The translations under genes and the position numbers were made by a program. 41,438 nt of DNA from Mesostigma viride (lineage: Eukaryota; Streptophyta; Mesostigmatophyceae; Mesostigmatales; Mesostigmataceae), in assembly GCA_009746045.1 (NCBI GenBank), contig RPFO01001569.1, forward strand, positions 1 through 41,438. Reading direction: 5' to 3'. The notes under the pieces were generated by a model. It did no database searches, was not told where the DNA came from, and saw only the letters and a list, made by a program, of their open reading frames with translations. Below, in pieces: positions 10,350 to 19,875 of this stretch (position 1 is the stretch's first letter; each line of letters begins with the position of its first letter).

Positions 10350-11310
10350 TCGCGCGCAGCGGGAGGAACGCGACCAGCCGCCAGGTCAATGAGGGTGTCA
10401 AAGAGAATGTCCTCGCCCCCGGTAGAGGAAGCCCGCGGGACCGCACGCATCACCTCCAGGAAGCAGTCGCGGTCCAGCCGGAGGGGGGCCGGCAGGGGGT
10501 CCGGCACGGGCAGCTGGAATCCGGGCTCCGCAGGGTGAAGAGCCTCCAAGGCCGCCAGGGTAGCCGCATTGGCGGGGGCCAGCTTGGCCATTTCCAAGCG
10601 GGTCATGGCCCGGCTGAGCTGCCCCTCGCGGACGAGGCGGATGACGTCGGCGGCCACCCGCTCGAAGTTGACCTCCCCCGACAGCCGGGCCGTGCGCGGG
10701 GGCGGCACGCCAAACAGCCCCTCCCAGTCCCCCTGCAGAAAGCGTCGGCAACGGGCAATAACCGCACCCTGGAGGCCGCGCACACCACGCCCGAGAGGGG
10801 TGAGGAGCAGGCGGGGGGTCACCATGTGCAGTTTAAAGCCCAGCGGGTCGTCCGGAGCGGCGTGCATGCGCCGGAGAGAAACGATTGCACATTGCGCGAA
10901 AAGGCTACGCGCGCGGTGGGGGAGGTCGGTCAGGGTAGACGTCGGGTTGATGGCGCATGCATCCCAGGGAACCGTGTCAAGCCAACGCCAACTGGCCGAG
11001 TAGTCGGGCGGCGGGGGCTGGGAGCCGGTGGGAGCCGAGGCGGGAGGGGGGGAGGGGGCCGGGACTGCTGGCCGGTTGAGGGGCCGTTGAGCAACACAGG
11101 CGCGCGCGTGCTGAGCGCGCCCGTGAATGGAGTACACCCGCTGGCAGTGAGCTTCCGGGCACCGGTAACAGCTCATGGCCTGCAGATCCGCCGCGCCGAG
11201 ATCGGGGTGCACAGCGCGAAGGTGCTGGCAGAGGAGGTTACGGTTGTGGAACACACCAGCACACGGGGACCCCGTGGGAAGCAGCACGGCACACCGGTGA
11301 AGGCCGTCGG
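10300..11310 (-). CDS. LINE-A central region: C2H2-like fingers and RT N-terminal extension
   Basis: Two Cys/His clusters lie near 11300-11095: one ending LLCQHLRAVH, the next CYRCPEAHC followed by HGRAQHARAC. Non-LTR elements of the RLE class commonly carry such fingers upstream of RT for DNA or RNA binding. A Pro-rich linker follows, then FERVAADVIRLVREGQLSRA and GGEDILFDTLIDLAAGRVP, the stretch that normally precedes the RT fingers. It is in the same frame as the RT catalytic motifs. The long frame containing it (to 13054) switches between meaningful and Pro/Arg-rich sequence, showing that it is stitched from several pieces. Confidence 0.7.
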
Positions 11311-11888
11311 CGGGCGCTGAGTGGCGGGGAGCGGCGCCAGCAAAGGCAGGACGTGGGGCCTGCGGCGTCTCCCCAGCCGGGCCGGCAGGCGCGCGCACCA
11401 CGACCCGACCAGCGCCCGGCTGCCCGCCGGGGCCACGGAGGAGGCAGTGCCCACCGGGGAGACCCCCAGCGGAGGGGGATCGAGAACGCCGGCGCCCCTC
11501 CCAGGGGGACTCGCCAGCGCGCCCGCGACCACCCCAGGCCCCGGCAACGAGGCCGGGGGCGCGGCCGAGGGGTCGGGGAGGCAGCTGGCCCCGGGGCCCG
11601 GTGGGGACCCGGCAGGGGACCCAGCGAGACCGGGGGCGGGCCGAGAGGAAGCGCAGTCCCAGGGGGCGGCACAACAGCCCGGCACAACGGGCAGCGCGGC
11701 ACGGAGTGGAGCAAGCTGCGCGCGATGCACGCTTGATGGAATGTGTGGCCGCACGCGGGCAGGCGACACAAGCCATCCCCCGGCCGGAAGGGCTCAAGGC
11801 AGATGGCACAGGAGCCCGACTCGGGGTCGTCCCCCTCCAGAAGGGACCGGACATGAGGGGGGGCGGGTCCCAGCCGGCCTCCCAGCAA
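11238..11888 (-). CDS. LINE-A RING-H2 finger
   Basis: From the Met at 11888, residues 27-69 form a textbook RING-H2: CAIC (27, 30), C46, H48, H51, C54 and CPLC (66, 69). In cellular proteins this fold is usually an E3 ubiquitin ligase module that binds an E2; in a retroelement its job is unknown. The downstream half is Pro/Arg/Gly-rich and probably out of frame. The frame differs from that of the unrecognised region on its 5' side and of the C2H2 fingers on its 3' side, so indels probably separate them. Confidence 0.75.
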   Translation of the reverse strand: MLGGRLGPAPPHVRSLLEGDDPESGSCAICLEPFRPGDGLCRLPACGHTFHQACIARSLLHSVPRCPLCRAVVPPPGTALPLGPPPVSLGPLPGPHRAPGPAASPTPRPRPRPRCRGLGWSRARWRVPLGGAPAFSIPLRWGSPRWALPPPWPRRAAGRWSGRGARACRPGWGDAAGPTSCLCWRRSPPLSARRRPSPVCRAASHGVPVCWCVPQP

Positions 11889-11889
11889 C

Positions 11890-12620
11890 CCGGGAGAGCA
11901 GCAATCTGGGCGCGCGAGAGGATGCCGACCGGTTGGTCAGCCGCGGGGTGCCATTCGTGCGGGATGCCTGCCAACTCCAGGATGTCGTGGAGGAAGGCAG
12001 AAACAGGCGTCCCCGCGGTTAGGGGCTGGGCGCGCCCGGCCGAGTCCACCAAGATGGCCTGGCCGCCCTGAACCGCGATGGGGGCCCCGAACTCCACACG
12101 CAGCATGGCGGCCTGCGCCAGGCTGAGGGAGGTGATGAGAAAGCCCCCACTGGCAACCGGGCCGGGAGGCGGGGCCTGGGCGTCCAAGAAGAGGCGAAGC
12201 TGCCGCGGGGACATGAGGCCCAGGTCGGCGCCGCCCGCGAGGTAGGCCGCCCGCACCGAGACCTGTGCGTCTCGAGCCACCGCCGTGACGAACTCGACCA
12301 CCTCCTGACCCACCCGCTCGTCCAGGGAAAGCAGCTCTTCCTGCCGGGCGGCCGGGAGATGCCACGGCAGCCGGCAGCCGGCGTGATATCCTTCCAAGAC
12401 ATACCCCCAAAGAGTCGAGGCCGTCACCGGGGGGCGGCGGAAAGAAATGTCGCCCGCACGCGCAACTAGGGCCAGGAAGGCCGGGGGCCTAGGGAGCGAG
12501 GGGAAGGCGGCCTGCAACCCGACCGCGTCCAGCAACAAAGGGCAGTACGCCCAAGAAAAGGTGGCGCGGCCCACCACGCCGACAATGTGCGAGGGCGGCC
12601 ACGAGGTGAACGCGTGGGCC
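11890..12620 (-). CDS. LINE-A region between PHD and RING, unrecognised domain
   Basis: About 230 residues with balanced composition, unlike the Pro-rich shadows around it. Landmarks are VGRATFSWAYCPLLLDAVGL, LWGYVLEGYHAGCRLPWHLP, VRAAYLAGGADLGLMSPRQL and FLHDILELAGIPHEWHPA. Helical Ala/Leu-rich stretches suggest a folded globular domain. I do not recognise the family. Its position between two zinc fingers suggests part of the element's own protein, perhaps nucleic-acid handling or a protease-like function, but no catalytic pattern is evident. Confidence 0.55.
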
Positions 12621-12869
12621 CGGGGGCCGCCGTCCCACGCGGCAAGGACGGGGGTGGCGGCTGGGTGGCCAACCGCGGCCGGGGGAAGGGAGGCCAGAGC
12701 GTCGGGGAGCGAGGGGCCGGGGGCGGGCGCCGGGGTCGCCAGGCCCGCCGGGGGTCGGCCGGGCCCAGCCCAGGCGACAGCGCCGCGCCCCCGTCGGCGG
12801 GGCCAGGCGACGGGTGGGGCCCCGGGGCCGAGGGCGCCAGGGCCCGAGCAACGGCGGCCCCATCGGGCA

Positions 12870-13253
12870 GGCCACGGCCCGCCCCGAGGGCCTCGGCAGG
12901 GGGGCACACGGGGCAGGGGGCCGGAGCACCCAGCGGGGAGGGCAGCCCGGGGGCCCGCGGGGGGGACAGCGCGGGCACGTCCAGGAGCCCGGCGGGACCC
13001 GGTAGAGCCGGGGAGTAAGACACTGCAAGTGCCACCCGGAATTGCAAGCATCACAAACTAACATGTGGTGCCCGCGGTGCCCGCTCCGGCAGACCTCGCA
13101 GACCAAGGAGGGGGAGACCGGGGCGCCCGAGCCCCCCGCAGCCGGGTCGCCCACCTCCGCAAGAAGGGCCGCAAGCCGAGAGGACCGCCGAGGCGCCAAC
13201 CGGGGAGCGGGGGAGCCGTTGGGCGAAGGGGGTCGTGGGTCGTCCATGAACAA
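12870..13253 (-). CDS. LINE-A N-terminus with PHD finger
   Basis: The Met at 13253 is the most likely start: it directly follows a G-rich leader, and the first 50 residues are Pro/Arg-rich and disordered. Residues 52-96 are a complete PHD zinc finger, C4HC3: C52, C55, C67, C70, H75, C78, C93, C96, with the GHHMLVCDAC and WHLQC landmarks. PHD fingers usually read histone H3 tails, so this module could steer integration to marked chromatin. After about residue 100 the frame becomes Pro/Arg-rich, and the protein appears to continue in the neighbouring frame. Confidence 0.75.
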
Positions 13254-13355
13254 TCAGGGCAGGCGTGGCAGCCACCGAGGGGGGGGGCGGGGGGGTGTGG
13301 GGGGCGGAGCCCCCCACGCGGGGGGTTTGGGGGGCGGCAGCCCCCCAACGCGCTG
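13254..13355 (-). other. G/C-run leader of LINE-A with repeated hairpins
   Basis: Runs of G and C include two similar hairpins (GGGGCGGAGCCCCCC and GGGGCGGCAGCCCCCC). It lies between the tandem monomers and the first Met, so it is probably the 5' UTR. Confidence 0.5.
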
Positions 13356-15395
13356 CCGCCTGCCGTCCGGCACTTTGAAGCCCGCCGGTGCTATAATTCC
13401 TATCGTCCACGCATGTTTTCCCCTGCCTCAAACCGCACGTTGCATTTAAATCTGGAGCCCAAAATTCACTGAAAACGTGTGCCAGCCGGTAGCAAACTGG
13501 GCCAAGCTGCCACGGAATGGTGGTACCGCCTGCCGTCCGGCACTTTGAAGCCCGCCGGTGCTATAATTCCTATCGTCCACGCATGTTTTCCCCTGCCTCA
13601 AACCGCACGTTGCATTTAAATCTGGAGCCCAAAATTCACTGAAAACGTGTGCCAGCCGGTAGCAAACTGGGCCAAGCTGCCACGGAATGGTGGTACCGCC
13701 TGCCGTCCGGCACTTTGAAGCCCGCCGGTGCTATAATTCCTATCGTCCACGCATGTTTTCCCCTGCCTCAAACCGCACGTTGCATTTAAATCTGGAGCCC
13801 AAAATTCACTGAAAACGTGTGCCAGCCGGTAGCAAACTGGGCCAAGCTGCCACGGAATGGTGGTACCGCCTGCCGTCCGGCACTTTGAAGCCCGCCGGTG
13901 CTATAATTCCTATCGTCCACGCATGTTTTCCCCTGCCTCAAACCGCACGTTGCATTTAAATCTGGAGCCCAAAATTCACTGAAAACGTGTGCCAGCCGGT
14001 AGCAAACTGGGCCAAGCTGCCACGGAATGGTGGTACCGCCTGCCGTCCGGCACTTTGAAGCCCGCCGGTGCTATAATTCCTATCGTCCACGCATGTTTTC
14101 CCCTGCCTCAAACCGCACGTTGCATTTAAATCTGGAGCCCAAAATTCACTGAAAACGTGTGCCAGCCGGTAGCAAACTGGGCCAAGCTGCCACGGAATGG
14201 TGGTACCGCCTGCCGTCCGGCACTTTGAAGCCCGCCGGTGCTATAATTCCTATCGTCCACGCATGTTTTCCCCTGCCTCAAACCGCACGTTGCATTTAAA
14301 TCTGGAGCCCAAAATTCACTGAAAACGTGTGCCAGCCGGTAGCAAACTGGGCCAAGCTGCCACGGAATGGTGGTACCGCCTGCCGTCCGGCACTTTGAAG
14401 CCCGCCGGTGCTATAATTCCTATCGTCCACGCATGTTTTCCCCTGCCTCAAACCGCACGTTGCATTTAAATCTGGAGCCCAAAATTCACTGAAAACGTGT
14501 GCCAGCCGGTAGCAAACTGGGCCAAGCTGCCACGGAATGGTGGTACCGCCTGCCGTCCGGCACTTTGAAGCCCGCCGGTGCTATAATTCCTATCGTCCAC
14601 GCATGTTTTCCCCTGCCTCAAACCGCACGTTGCATTTAAATCTGGAGCCCAAAATTCACTGAAAACGTGTGCCAGCCGGTAGCAAACTGGGCCAAGCTGC
14701 CACGGAATGGTGGTACCGCCTGCCGTCCGGCACTTTGAAGCCCGCCGGTGCTATAATTCCTATCGTCCACGCATGTTTTCCCCTGCCTCAAACCGCACGT
14801 TGCATTTAAATCTGGAGCCCAAAATTCACTGAAAACGTGTGCCAGCCGGTAGCAAACTGGGCCAAGCTGCCACGGAATGGTGGTACCGCCTGCCGTCCGG
14901 CACTTTGAAGCCCGCCGGTGCTATAATTCCTATCGTCCACGCATGTTTTCCCCTGCCTCAAACCGCACGTTGCATTTAAATCTGGAGCCCAAAATTCACT
15001 GAAAACGTGTGCCAGCCGGTAGCAAACTGGGCCAAGCTGCCACGGAATGGTGGTACCGCCTGCCGTCCGGCACTTTGAAGCCCGCCGGTGCTATAATTCC
15101 TATCGTCCACGCATGTTTTCCCCTGCCTCAAACCGCACGTTGCATTTAAATCTGGAGCCCAAAATTCACTGAAAACGTGTGCCAGCCGGTAGCAAACTGG
15201 GCCAAGCTGCCACGGAATGGTGGTACCGCCTGCCGTCCGGCACTTTGAAGCCCGCCGGTGCTATAATTCCTATCGTCCACGCATGTTTTCCCCTGCCTCA
15301 AACCGCACGTTGCATTTAAATCTGGAGCCCAAAATTCACTGAAAACGTGTGCCAGCCGGTAGCAAACTGGGCCAAGCTGCCACGGAATGGTGGGA
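13356..15395 (-). repeat. Twelve tandem 170-bp monomers upstream of LINE-A
   Basis: The unit begins CCGCCTGCCGTCCGGCACTT and recurs every 170 bp with a constant restriction-like landmark TGGTACC (13521, 13691, 13861 and so on to 15221). Printed lines 1020 bp apart are identical, so units look essentially the same apart from the array edges (TGGGACC at the last). 170 is not divisible by 3 and frames are short, so it is non-coding. Abutting the 5' end of a LINE, it resembles tandem promoter monomers such as those of mouse L1. A satellite that happens to lie there is the alternative. Confidence 0.92.
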
Positions 15396-15656
15396 CCGCA
15401 CACACATATGTGGACCTCCTTGGGGGTCATGTCATTGGTCATATTGCAATGTCCTATGGGTGCTAAATATAGCACCCCCTGGCAGGGGGTGCGCAGGGTG
15501 CGAGACAAGAGACACATATAATGCGATATTGGATGTCAAATCTTATTTGTTGGTCCTGGATTGAACAAGGCAGTGAGAAAGGAAGCTAGAAAGGGCTCCT
15601 GAACACTGACATCATGGGGTGGAGCAGGGACCCAGCTGCAAGCTCTAAAAATAAAT
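15396..15656. other. Spacer between monomers and palindrome P
   Basis: No gene. It contains small hairpins around GTGCTAAATATAGCACC and CCCCTGGCAGGGGGTGC at 15450-15495. It may be the outermost 5' end of LINE-A or host DNA. Confidence 0.4.
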
Positions 15657-15677
15657 GCCCGCTACAAATAGCGGACA
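15657..15677. repeat. Palindromic motif P, copy 2 (between LINE-A and LINE-B)
   Basis: TGCCCGCTA, CAAA, TAGCGGACA. On the minus strand it reads AACTGTCCGCTATTTGTAGC, the same orientation as the copy beyond the 3' end of LINE-A, so the two copies are direct repeats around LINE-A. Confidence 0.65.
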
Positions 15678-16860
15678 GTTTGGTTGGTGACGCCTGCTAG
15701 CATTACAAAGCTAAATTCTCATCCCGTAGCAACAAAAAACATCATGGATGATCAAACATGCTAATTACATCCTGTCCAGGCTGCAGAACATCCATCATAG
15801 CATATAAAGATAGGTAACCACGCCTATGCACAGTCACATTTGTACGTATCATAGCATGGTAAGGGCACACCCTTGAAACCACACAAGCCAAACACGATGC
15901 TCACTTTTTTCTTGTGCTGATGCTGTAATAAACAAGTGCAAGTAGGCCTAGCTCAACGACAGTGCTAGCTAGTGCTCCCTGTATGCTGGGCTTTATTATA
16001 GTAGCTGCTAACTGGCTATGGGGTGTCCTCTACTAACAAAACCAAAAAGCTAACCAAAACCTGGCCAAGATACCATCTTTCCAAAGAATGTAGGCAAGAA
16101 AACCCATCACAATACCATGCACAACATATCTAATCATTACATCGATCGTTACTCTAGTATATAGGATGAAGACGCAGCTAACCATGAACAAAACGGATGA
16201 TAAACTGGGCGAAATGGTTGTACGCAGCCACCAAGACAAACCATTACATAAAAGTAGTAAGGAGGGAACTTTAACACCACGAAACCTTAATAATAAGTCC
16301 GGGATTACTTACCAAGCGATAAAACCACTTTACCTCCTTCACGGCAGCGGCAGGGACTGCAAACTGCGCCAGGTCCAACTACAGCAAAAAAGGCTGGCTG
16401 ACAGGTAGCAAGCTCATGACAGAAACGATGCCCCGAGGCTATTCTGGCCCACAGCGCTGATGAACTACTATGCGATATACATCATAAGAAAGTTAATCGT
16501 TGCGAAATATTCAATGATAAAACGGCAAATACCAAGTGCTAGCTTCATCGGCATCCCCGTAGTAGTAAACGCGTGTTGACGCAATAAAAACCAGCCCGAG
16601 ATGATTGCGCGCCTCGTTAGAGGTTGCGCAACTAGGTCTATAGCATCTTTATGACGTATAAAGTGTGCCTACAAAATTTGGAACGAGTCCGTGCATGAAT
16701 GCTCCTGCGCCAGTCAGTTTTCTGCACCGCCATGGCCGCAAATCTGCACGGACGTGAATATTTTTCCAGGTAAATATAGGTGTACGTTGATTCCAAATAT
16801 AGCCAGTAGTTAATCCCTGCTAAGCCTAGGGTATCAAGATGTCAGTGGCTAAAACGGAGC
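15678..16860. other. Spacer downstream of LINE-B, no gene seen
   Basis: AT-richer sequence without recognised coding potential on either strand. It may include a 3' UTR of LINE-B. Nothing else stands out. Confidence 0.4.
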
Positions 16861-16861
16861 C

Positions 16862-17708
16862 TTACTTACTAGACCACGGAAGCCACTGGACTTCTAATGG
16901 GTTGTCATTGGGCATGTGGGTAAAGATCCTGTTTTTGCCCATGAGGTCATGAAAGATCTCAAGTGGGCTGGGCTTATCCTGGTCCGCGCCAGGGTCCCAG
17001 ATTTTGTTTTGTTCGTTTGCAACCATCCAGTAGCGTCGCATGCCGGAGTTCCATAGGTAAATGAAGCGTGAGAGAACCCCAGCTTTGTCGAAAACTGTGC
17101 GCCTATTGAACACCACATCGTTTCGCACCGTCCAGATTCATGTATATAACATGCATGTGTGGAGCCATATCCACGCTTGTTGTGAAAAGGTGAGCTCAAG
17201 GCCAGGGGTGCCAGTGATGCCAAAGATAATTGAGCGGGTAGACACCGGTATGATAGGCTCAGACGTCCAGGCTGCCCATAAACCAATCAACCAGGTCCAA
17301 ACTCCCTGCATGGAGGTTACACCATAAAAATCGGTGTTCCACAGTTTCAGTGGGGTTGGTACATAAACATGTAGCAGGGTGTTGAAATCGCCGGTGGAGG
17401 ATCTCCCCGACCCCGATGGACCGGTGCATCAAGAGGTGTTGTACGTCGGTCGCGCGGCGATCGATCAGCGGGTGGTCAGCAGCGAGGGTGATGTTGCGGA
17501 CCCAGGTGTGGCCAGGCCACTCAGTAGCGCCCCAGCGTGTCCGTCCGGGGTGGAATTGATGGTTTTTATGCAAGAGCATTGTGTAGCCCCACTCTGCCGT
17601 GTACTCGTAAAGGCCTTTTACAATTCTGCTGTCACCCTGATTTAGCACCCAGCCAAATTCCACTGGATCCAATGACAACATGTCTAGGCCGGCAGGTTGA
17701 TCCCACAT
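16862..17708 (-). pseudogene. LINE-B C-terminal region with zf-RVT-like motif
   Basis: Fragment of a second non-LTR RT protein. The frame at 17259-17708 carries CLC, then ETVEHRFLWC, the zf-RVT zinc-binding pattern found C-terminal to RT in many plant and algal LINEs. A shifted frame at 16862-17128 carries RFIYLWNSGMRRYWMVANEQ and ends VQWLPWS. This matches the fragment at 26449-26913 (RFIYLWNAAMRRYWLLAQEQ, VQWLPWS) along about 85 residues. Frame breaks between the pieces show decay. It lies beside an R repeat that begins at 17710. Confidence 0.65.
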
Positions 17709-17709
17709 G

Positions 17710-18110
17710 TCAAGGAGACAACCAGCGCAGGCCAGAAATCGGGAGAATCCGGACCATGGTAGCTCGAGCCTGCCGTTATCTTGTCCGCGTGTTCGAGTCG
17801 TTCAGGATGATGAAGATGAATGGTGATGGAAATGTGTATCCTTGTGCATTGAAATTATGGCTGGCTTACGTGTAGAGCGACTAGATCACCTAGACGGTGG
17901 GCCGGAAACAGCATGCTTGATCAGGGCGTGTGTTTCGAGCCTAACTGGCCGGGAGTGTCTAGTGGTGAGCACCATTGAGCACTGCGATCGCTCTCCCACC
18001 ATTTACGAGGAAATACCCGCAAATGGAAAACCACTGAAAAGGTAGCTAGTCAGTCATCACGTTAGCCATGCCATGATTCCAAACGTCCAAGAACTGCACA
18101 CGGTGCAAAG
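17710..18110 (-). repeat. Repeat R, copy R1, within LINE-B
   Basis: On the minus strand it ends GGTTGTCTCCTTGA like R3 and R4. The inner part (17830-18110) matches 34805-35115 in direct orientation with scattered changes and small indels. The outer part (17710-17855) matches 35735-35871 inverted. It separates two LINE-B blocks. The outer part has weak tRNA-like words (TGGTAGCTCGAGC and GTTCGAGTC), but the spacing is too short for an intact tRNA. Confidence 0.6.
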
Positions 18111-18119
18111 GCAAAAAGC

Positions 18120-19250
18120 CGGAGGACAGCACTTTCAAATGTGCGGCGGGAACCAAAAGCCCGCGGATGCCAGAAAACATCGTGTTGCTGCAGCGACGCG
18201 ACGATGTGGACAACGAATCCAGTGCCAAGCTCGGAACGGCCGCAAAGGAGATCTGGCATCACAGGGTTCAGATGTGCGTAGATACTATGCGATCCAGCCG
18301 GTCCACGACCTGTTTGTAGAGCTTGTGCTATAAGGGGCAGCACCGAACAGATGTGGGTGACGTTGCACACATGTAGCCAAATAATAGCAGCGTCTGGAAG
18401 GTTGGGGTTGGGTTGGTATACACATGATTGTTCAAGGGACCAAGGTACAACCCGAATCCGGTGGCATAGCTGGGTGGGGAGGAACACCACTGCAGTTGTA
18501 AGTTGAGCCAGACAGCCATTGTGGCCGCTCCGCGGCGCCAGCAGTTGAACGTGCAGGGTTCCAGGGGGAGTTCTGCGATCACCTTCCCCGAGCATGTTGC
18601 GGTCGTGCTGTATGGACAAAAGCAGCACCATTCACCAGCTTTATAGGGGGCACGGGGAGAAGTCATGAGTGTGTGCCAGCGGGGGGGTATGGCTTGTACT
18701 ATGAGCGCGGCCCAGGCAGCATAAGTAGGCATATTGGGGACCCAGGCAGCCAGTTCGTTATATATTAAGAGGCGGTAGCAGTCACCGTGGAGAATAACAG
18801 GTGGAGAATAGTGGTTACAGGGTCAGGTGGGGGGATGTTATGAAGCCCTTCATAGGGGTTAGGGCCACTTAAGCATCCAAAGGGGCGATTAAGGGGGTTG
18901 AGGTATATATCATTAAAGAATAGGGGTTGGCGTGCAACTTCCTCACGTAGTGTGGGGAATAGTAGGCGGTCGGGTTTAAGTGCCATAAAGCCTTGCCACT
19001 ATATACGAGCCCAGTACCAAGGAAGACCTCTGGTGAGCTTCGGGGAGGGGAGGCAAGCAGTAAGCAGTGCGGCTCCAGAGTGCCAGGAAATACCATTGGA
19101 GTGATGAGTAAGACGTGAGAGCCCCCGGTTACACGTGCCAGAAGACATCCAGGGTGTGTGTTGACACCAATGTGGGCAGAAATAACTTGTTTGGCATACA
19201 CACACAGACCATAAACGCCATTGCATATTGTGTAAGCCTAGTCCGGCCTC
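18120..19250 (-). pseudogene. LINE-B upstream RT-associated fragments
   Basis: Several short minus-strand frames together resemble the region between RT and zf-RVT of non-LTR proteins: YAKQVISAHIG (around 19190), REEVARQPLFFNDIYLNPLN (around 18930) and AAWAALIVQAIPPRWHTLMT (around 18700). The AKQV and QPLFxN words are typical landmarks there. Frames change repeatedly and no RT catalytic motifs (YxDD) were seen, so this is a truncated, decayed copy. The exact left limit is uncertain. Confidence 0.45.
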
Positions 19251-19466
19251 CAAGAGGCCACGGCATAAAAGACGTCAATATTTTACATTCACGTTTTCGT
19301 CCCATTGAAAAGGGTACCCCTTGTACTTGGGTCAATAATTAGTCCCTGTGTACTTGTCAGAATATAGTGATGTTTAGGTACGGGACGCAGTACACATCTA
19401 GCTGAAGACGCCTGGCTAAAAATATCACGGAAATACCTACTGGCATTCGCGTTATTCTCACTACCA

Positions 19467-19522
19467 CCAACTGTCCGCTATTTGTAGCGGACAGTTGGTA
19501 TACTGTCCGCTGCAAATATCAG
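19467..19522. repeat. Palindromic motif P, copy 3, with an adjacent half-copy
   Basis: A perfect 14-bp stem, CCAACTGTCCGCTA with TTTG loop, at 19467-19498. It is followed by a partial copy, ACTGTCCGCTGCAAATA, at 19502-19519. It lies just upstream of LINE-B as read on the minus strand. Confidence 0.7.
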
Positions 19523-19875
19523 TCAGCACGGTAATCTCGGGCCCCGCCCTCTGAATTGAAATCGAAGTTTCGAATCTACAGTGCTGCAAGTGAACCCAAG
19601 ATCCGACAGTTCAGACTGGCGGGCCGAATATCTGACGGTCAAATCTGCGAGTGGTACCAGGCAAAAAGGAATCACAGTGATCGCAGGGAATTTGGCTGTG
19701 CACTTGTCCCACGCCGTGGACAAGCGGAACCACCCACAAATCGAAGTTTCGAAGTTTCGAAGTTCGGCTCGAGTCAAATCCGTACAAAAAATCTCAGCCT
19801 GCCATGTGTCCGCGACACGTGCATGAAAAGGATAACTACCCGCGATCTCCGGGTTCTGGCTCGCAAACTCATGAG
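19523..19875. other. Spacer before TTAA element A, no gene
   Basis: Short repeats of TCGAAGTTTCGAAG near 19740-19770. The last bases, ACTCATGAG, continue into the host repeat copy on the far side of the TTAA element. Confidence 0.4.

Larger units (their letters stand above)
2105..15395 (-). mobile_element. LINE-A: RLE-type non-LTR retrotransposon, disrupted
   Basis: A minus-strand element reading from high to low coordinates: 12 tandem 170-bp monomers, a short G-rich leader, a PHD finger, an unrecognised region, RING-H2, C2H2-like fingers, RT, a CCHC knuckle and a PD-(D/E)xK-like endonuclease, then about 215 bp of probable 3' UTR. The RT and a downstream restriction-like endonuclease place it among non-LTR elements of the RLE class (the R2/NeSL/CRE/HERO type), as opposed to APE-type LINEs. 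Composition is strikingly GC-rich compared with both flanks. Several one-base frame changes, many at G/C runs, and a 5.8-kb CACTA insertion break the coding region. The outer boundaries are inferred from palindrome P and the monomer edge, not from a target duplication. Confidence 0.75.

Noticed and set aside
9062-12071. Plus-strand ORFs of 230-280 codons opposite LINE-A
   Set aside because: They are antisense shadows of a GC-rich coding strand, rich in Gly, Arg and Pro, without motifs.
10235-13054. A single 939-codon minus-strand protein
   Set aside because: Only parts look protein-like; the rest are Pro/Arg-rich shadows while the true PHD, RING and finger modules lie in alternate frames. 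It is better read as one protein broken by indels.
13356-15395. CRISPR array or rDNA spacer
   Set aside because: The 170-bp units abut with no unique spacers, there are no cas genes, and the context is eukaryotic. No rRNA sequence was recognised nearby.
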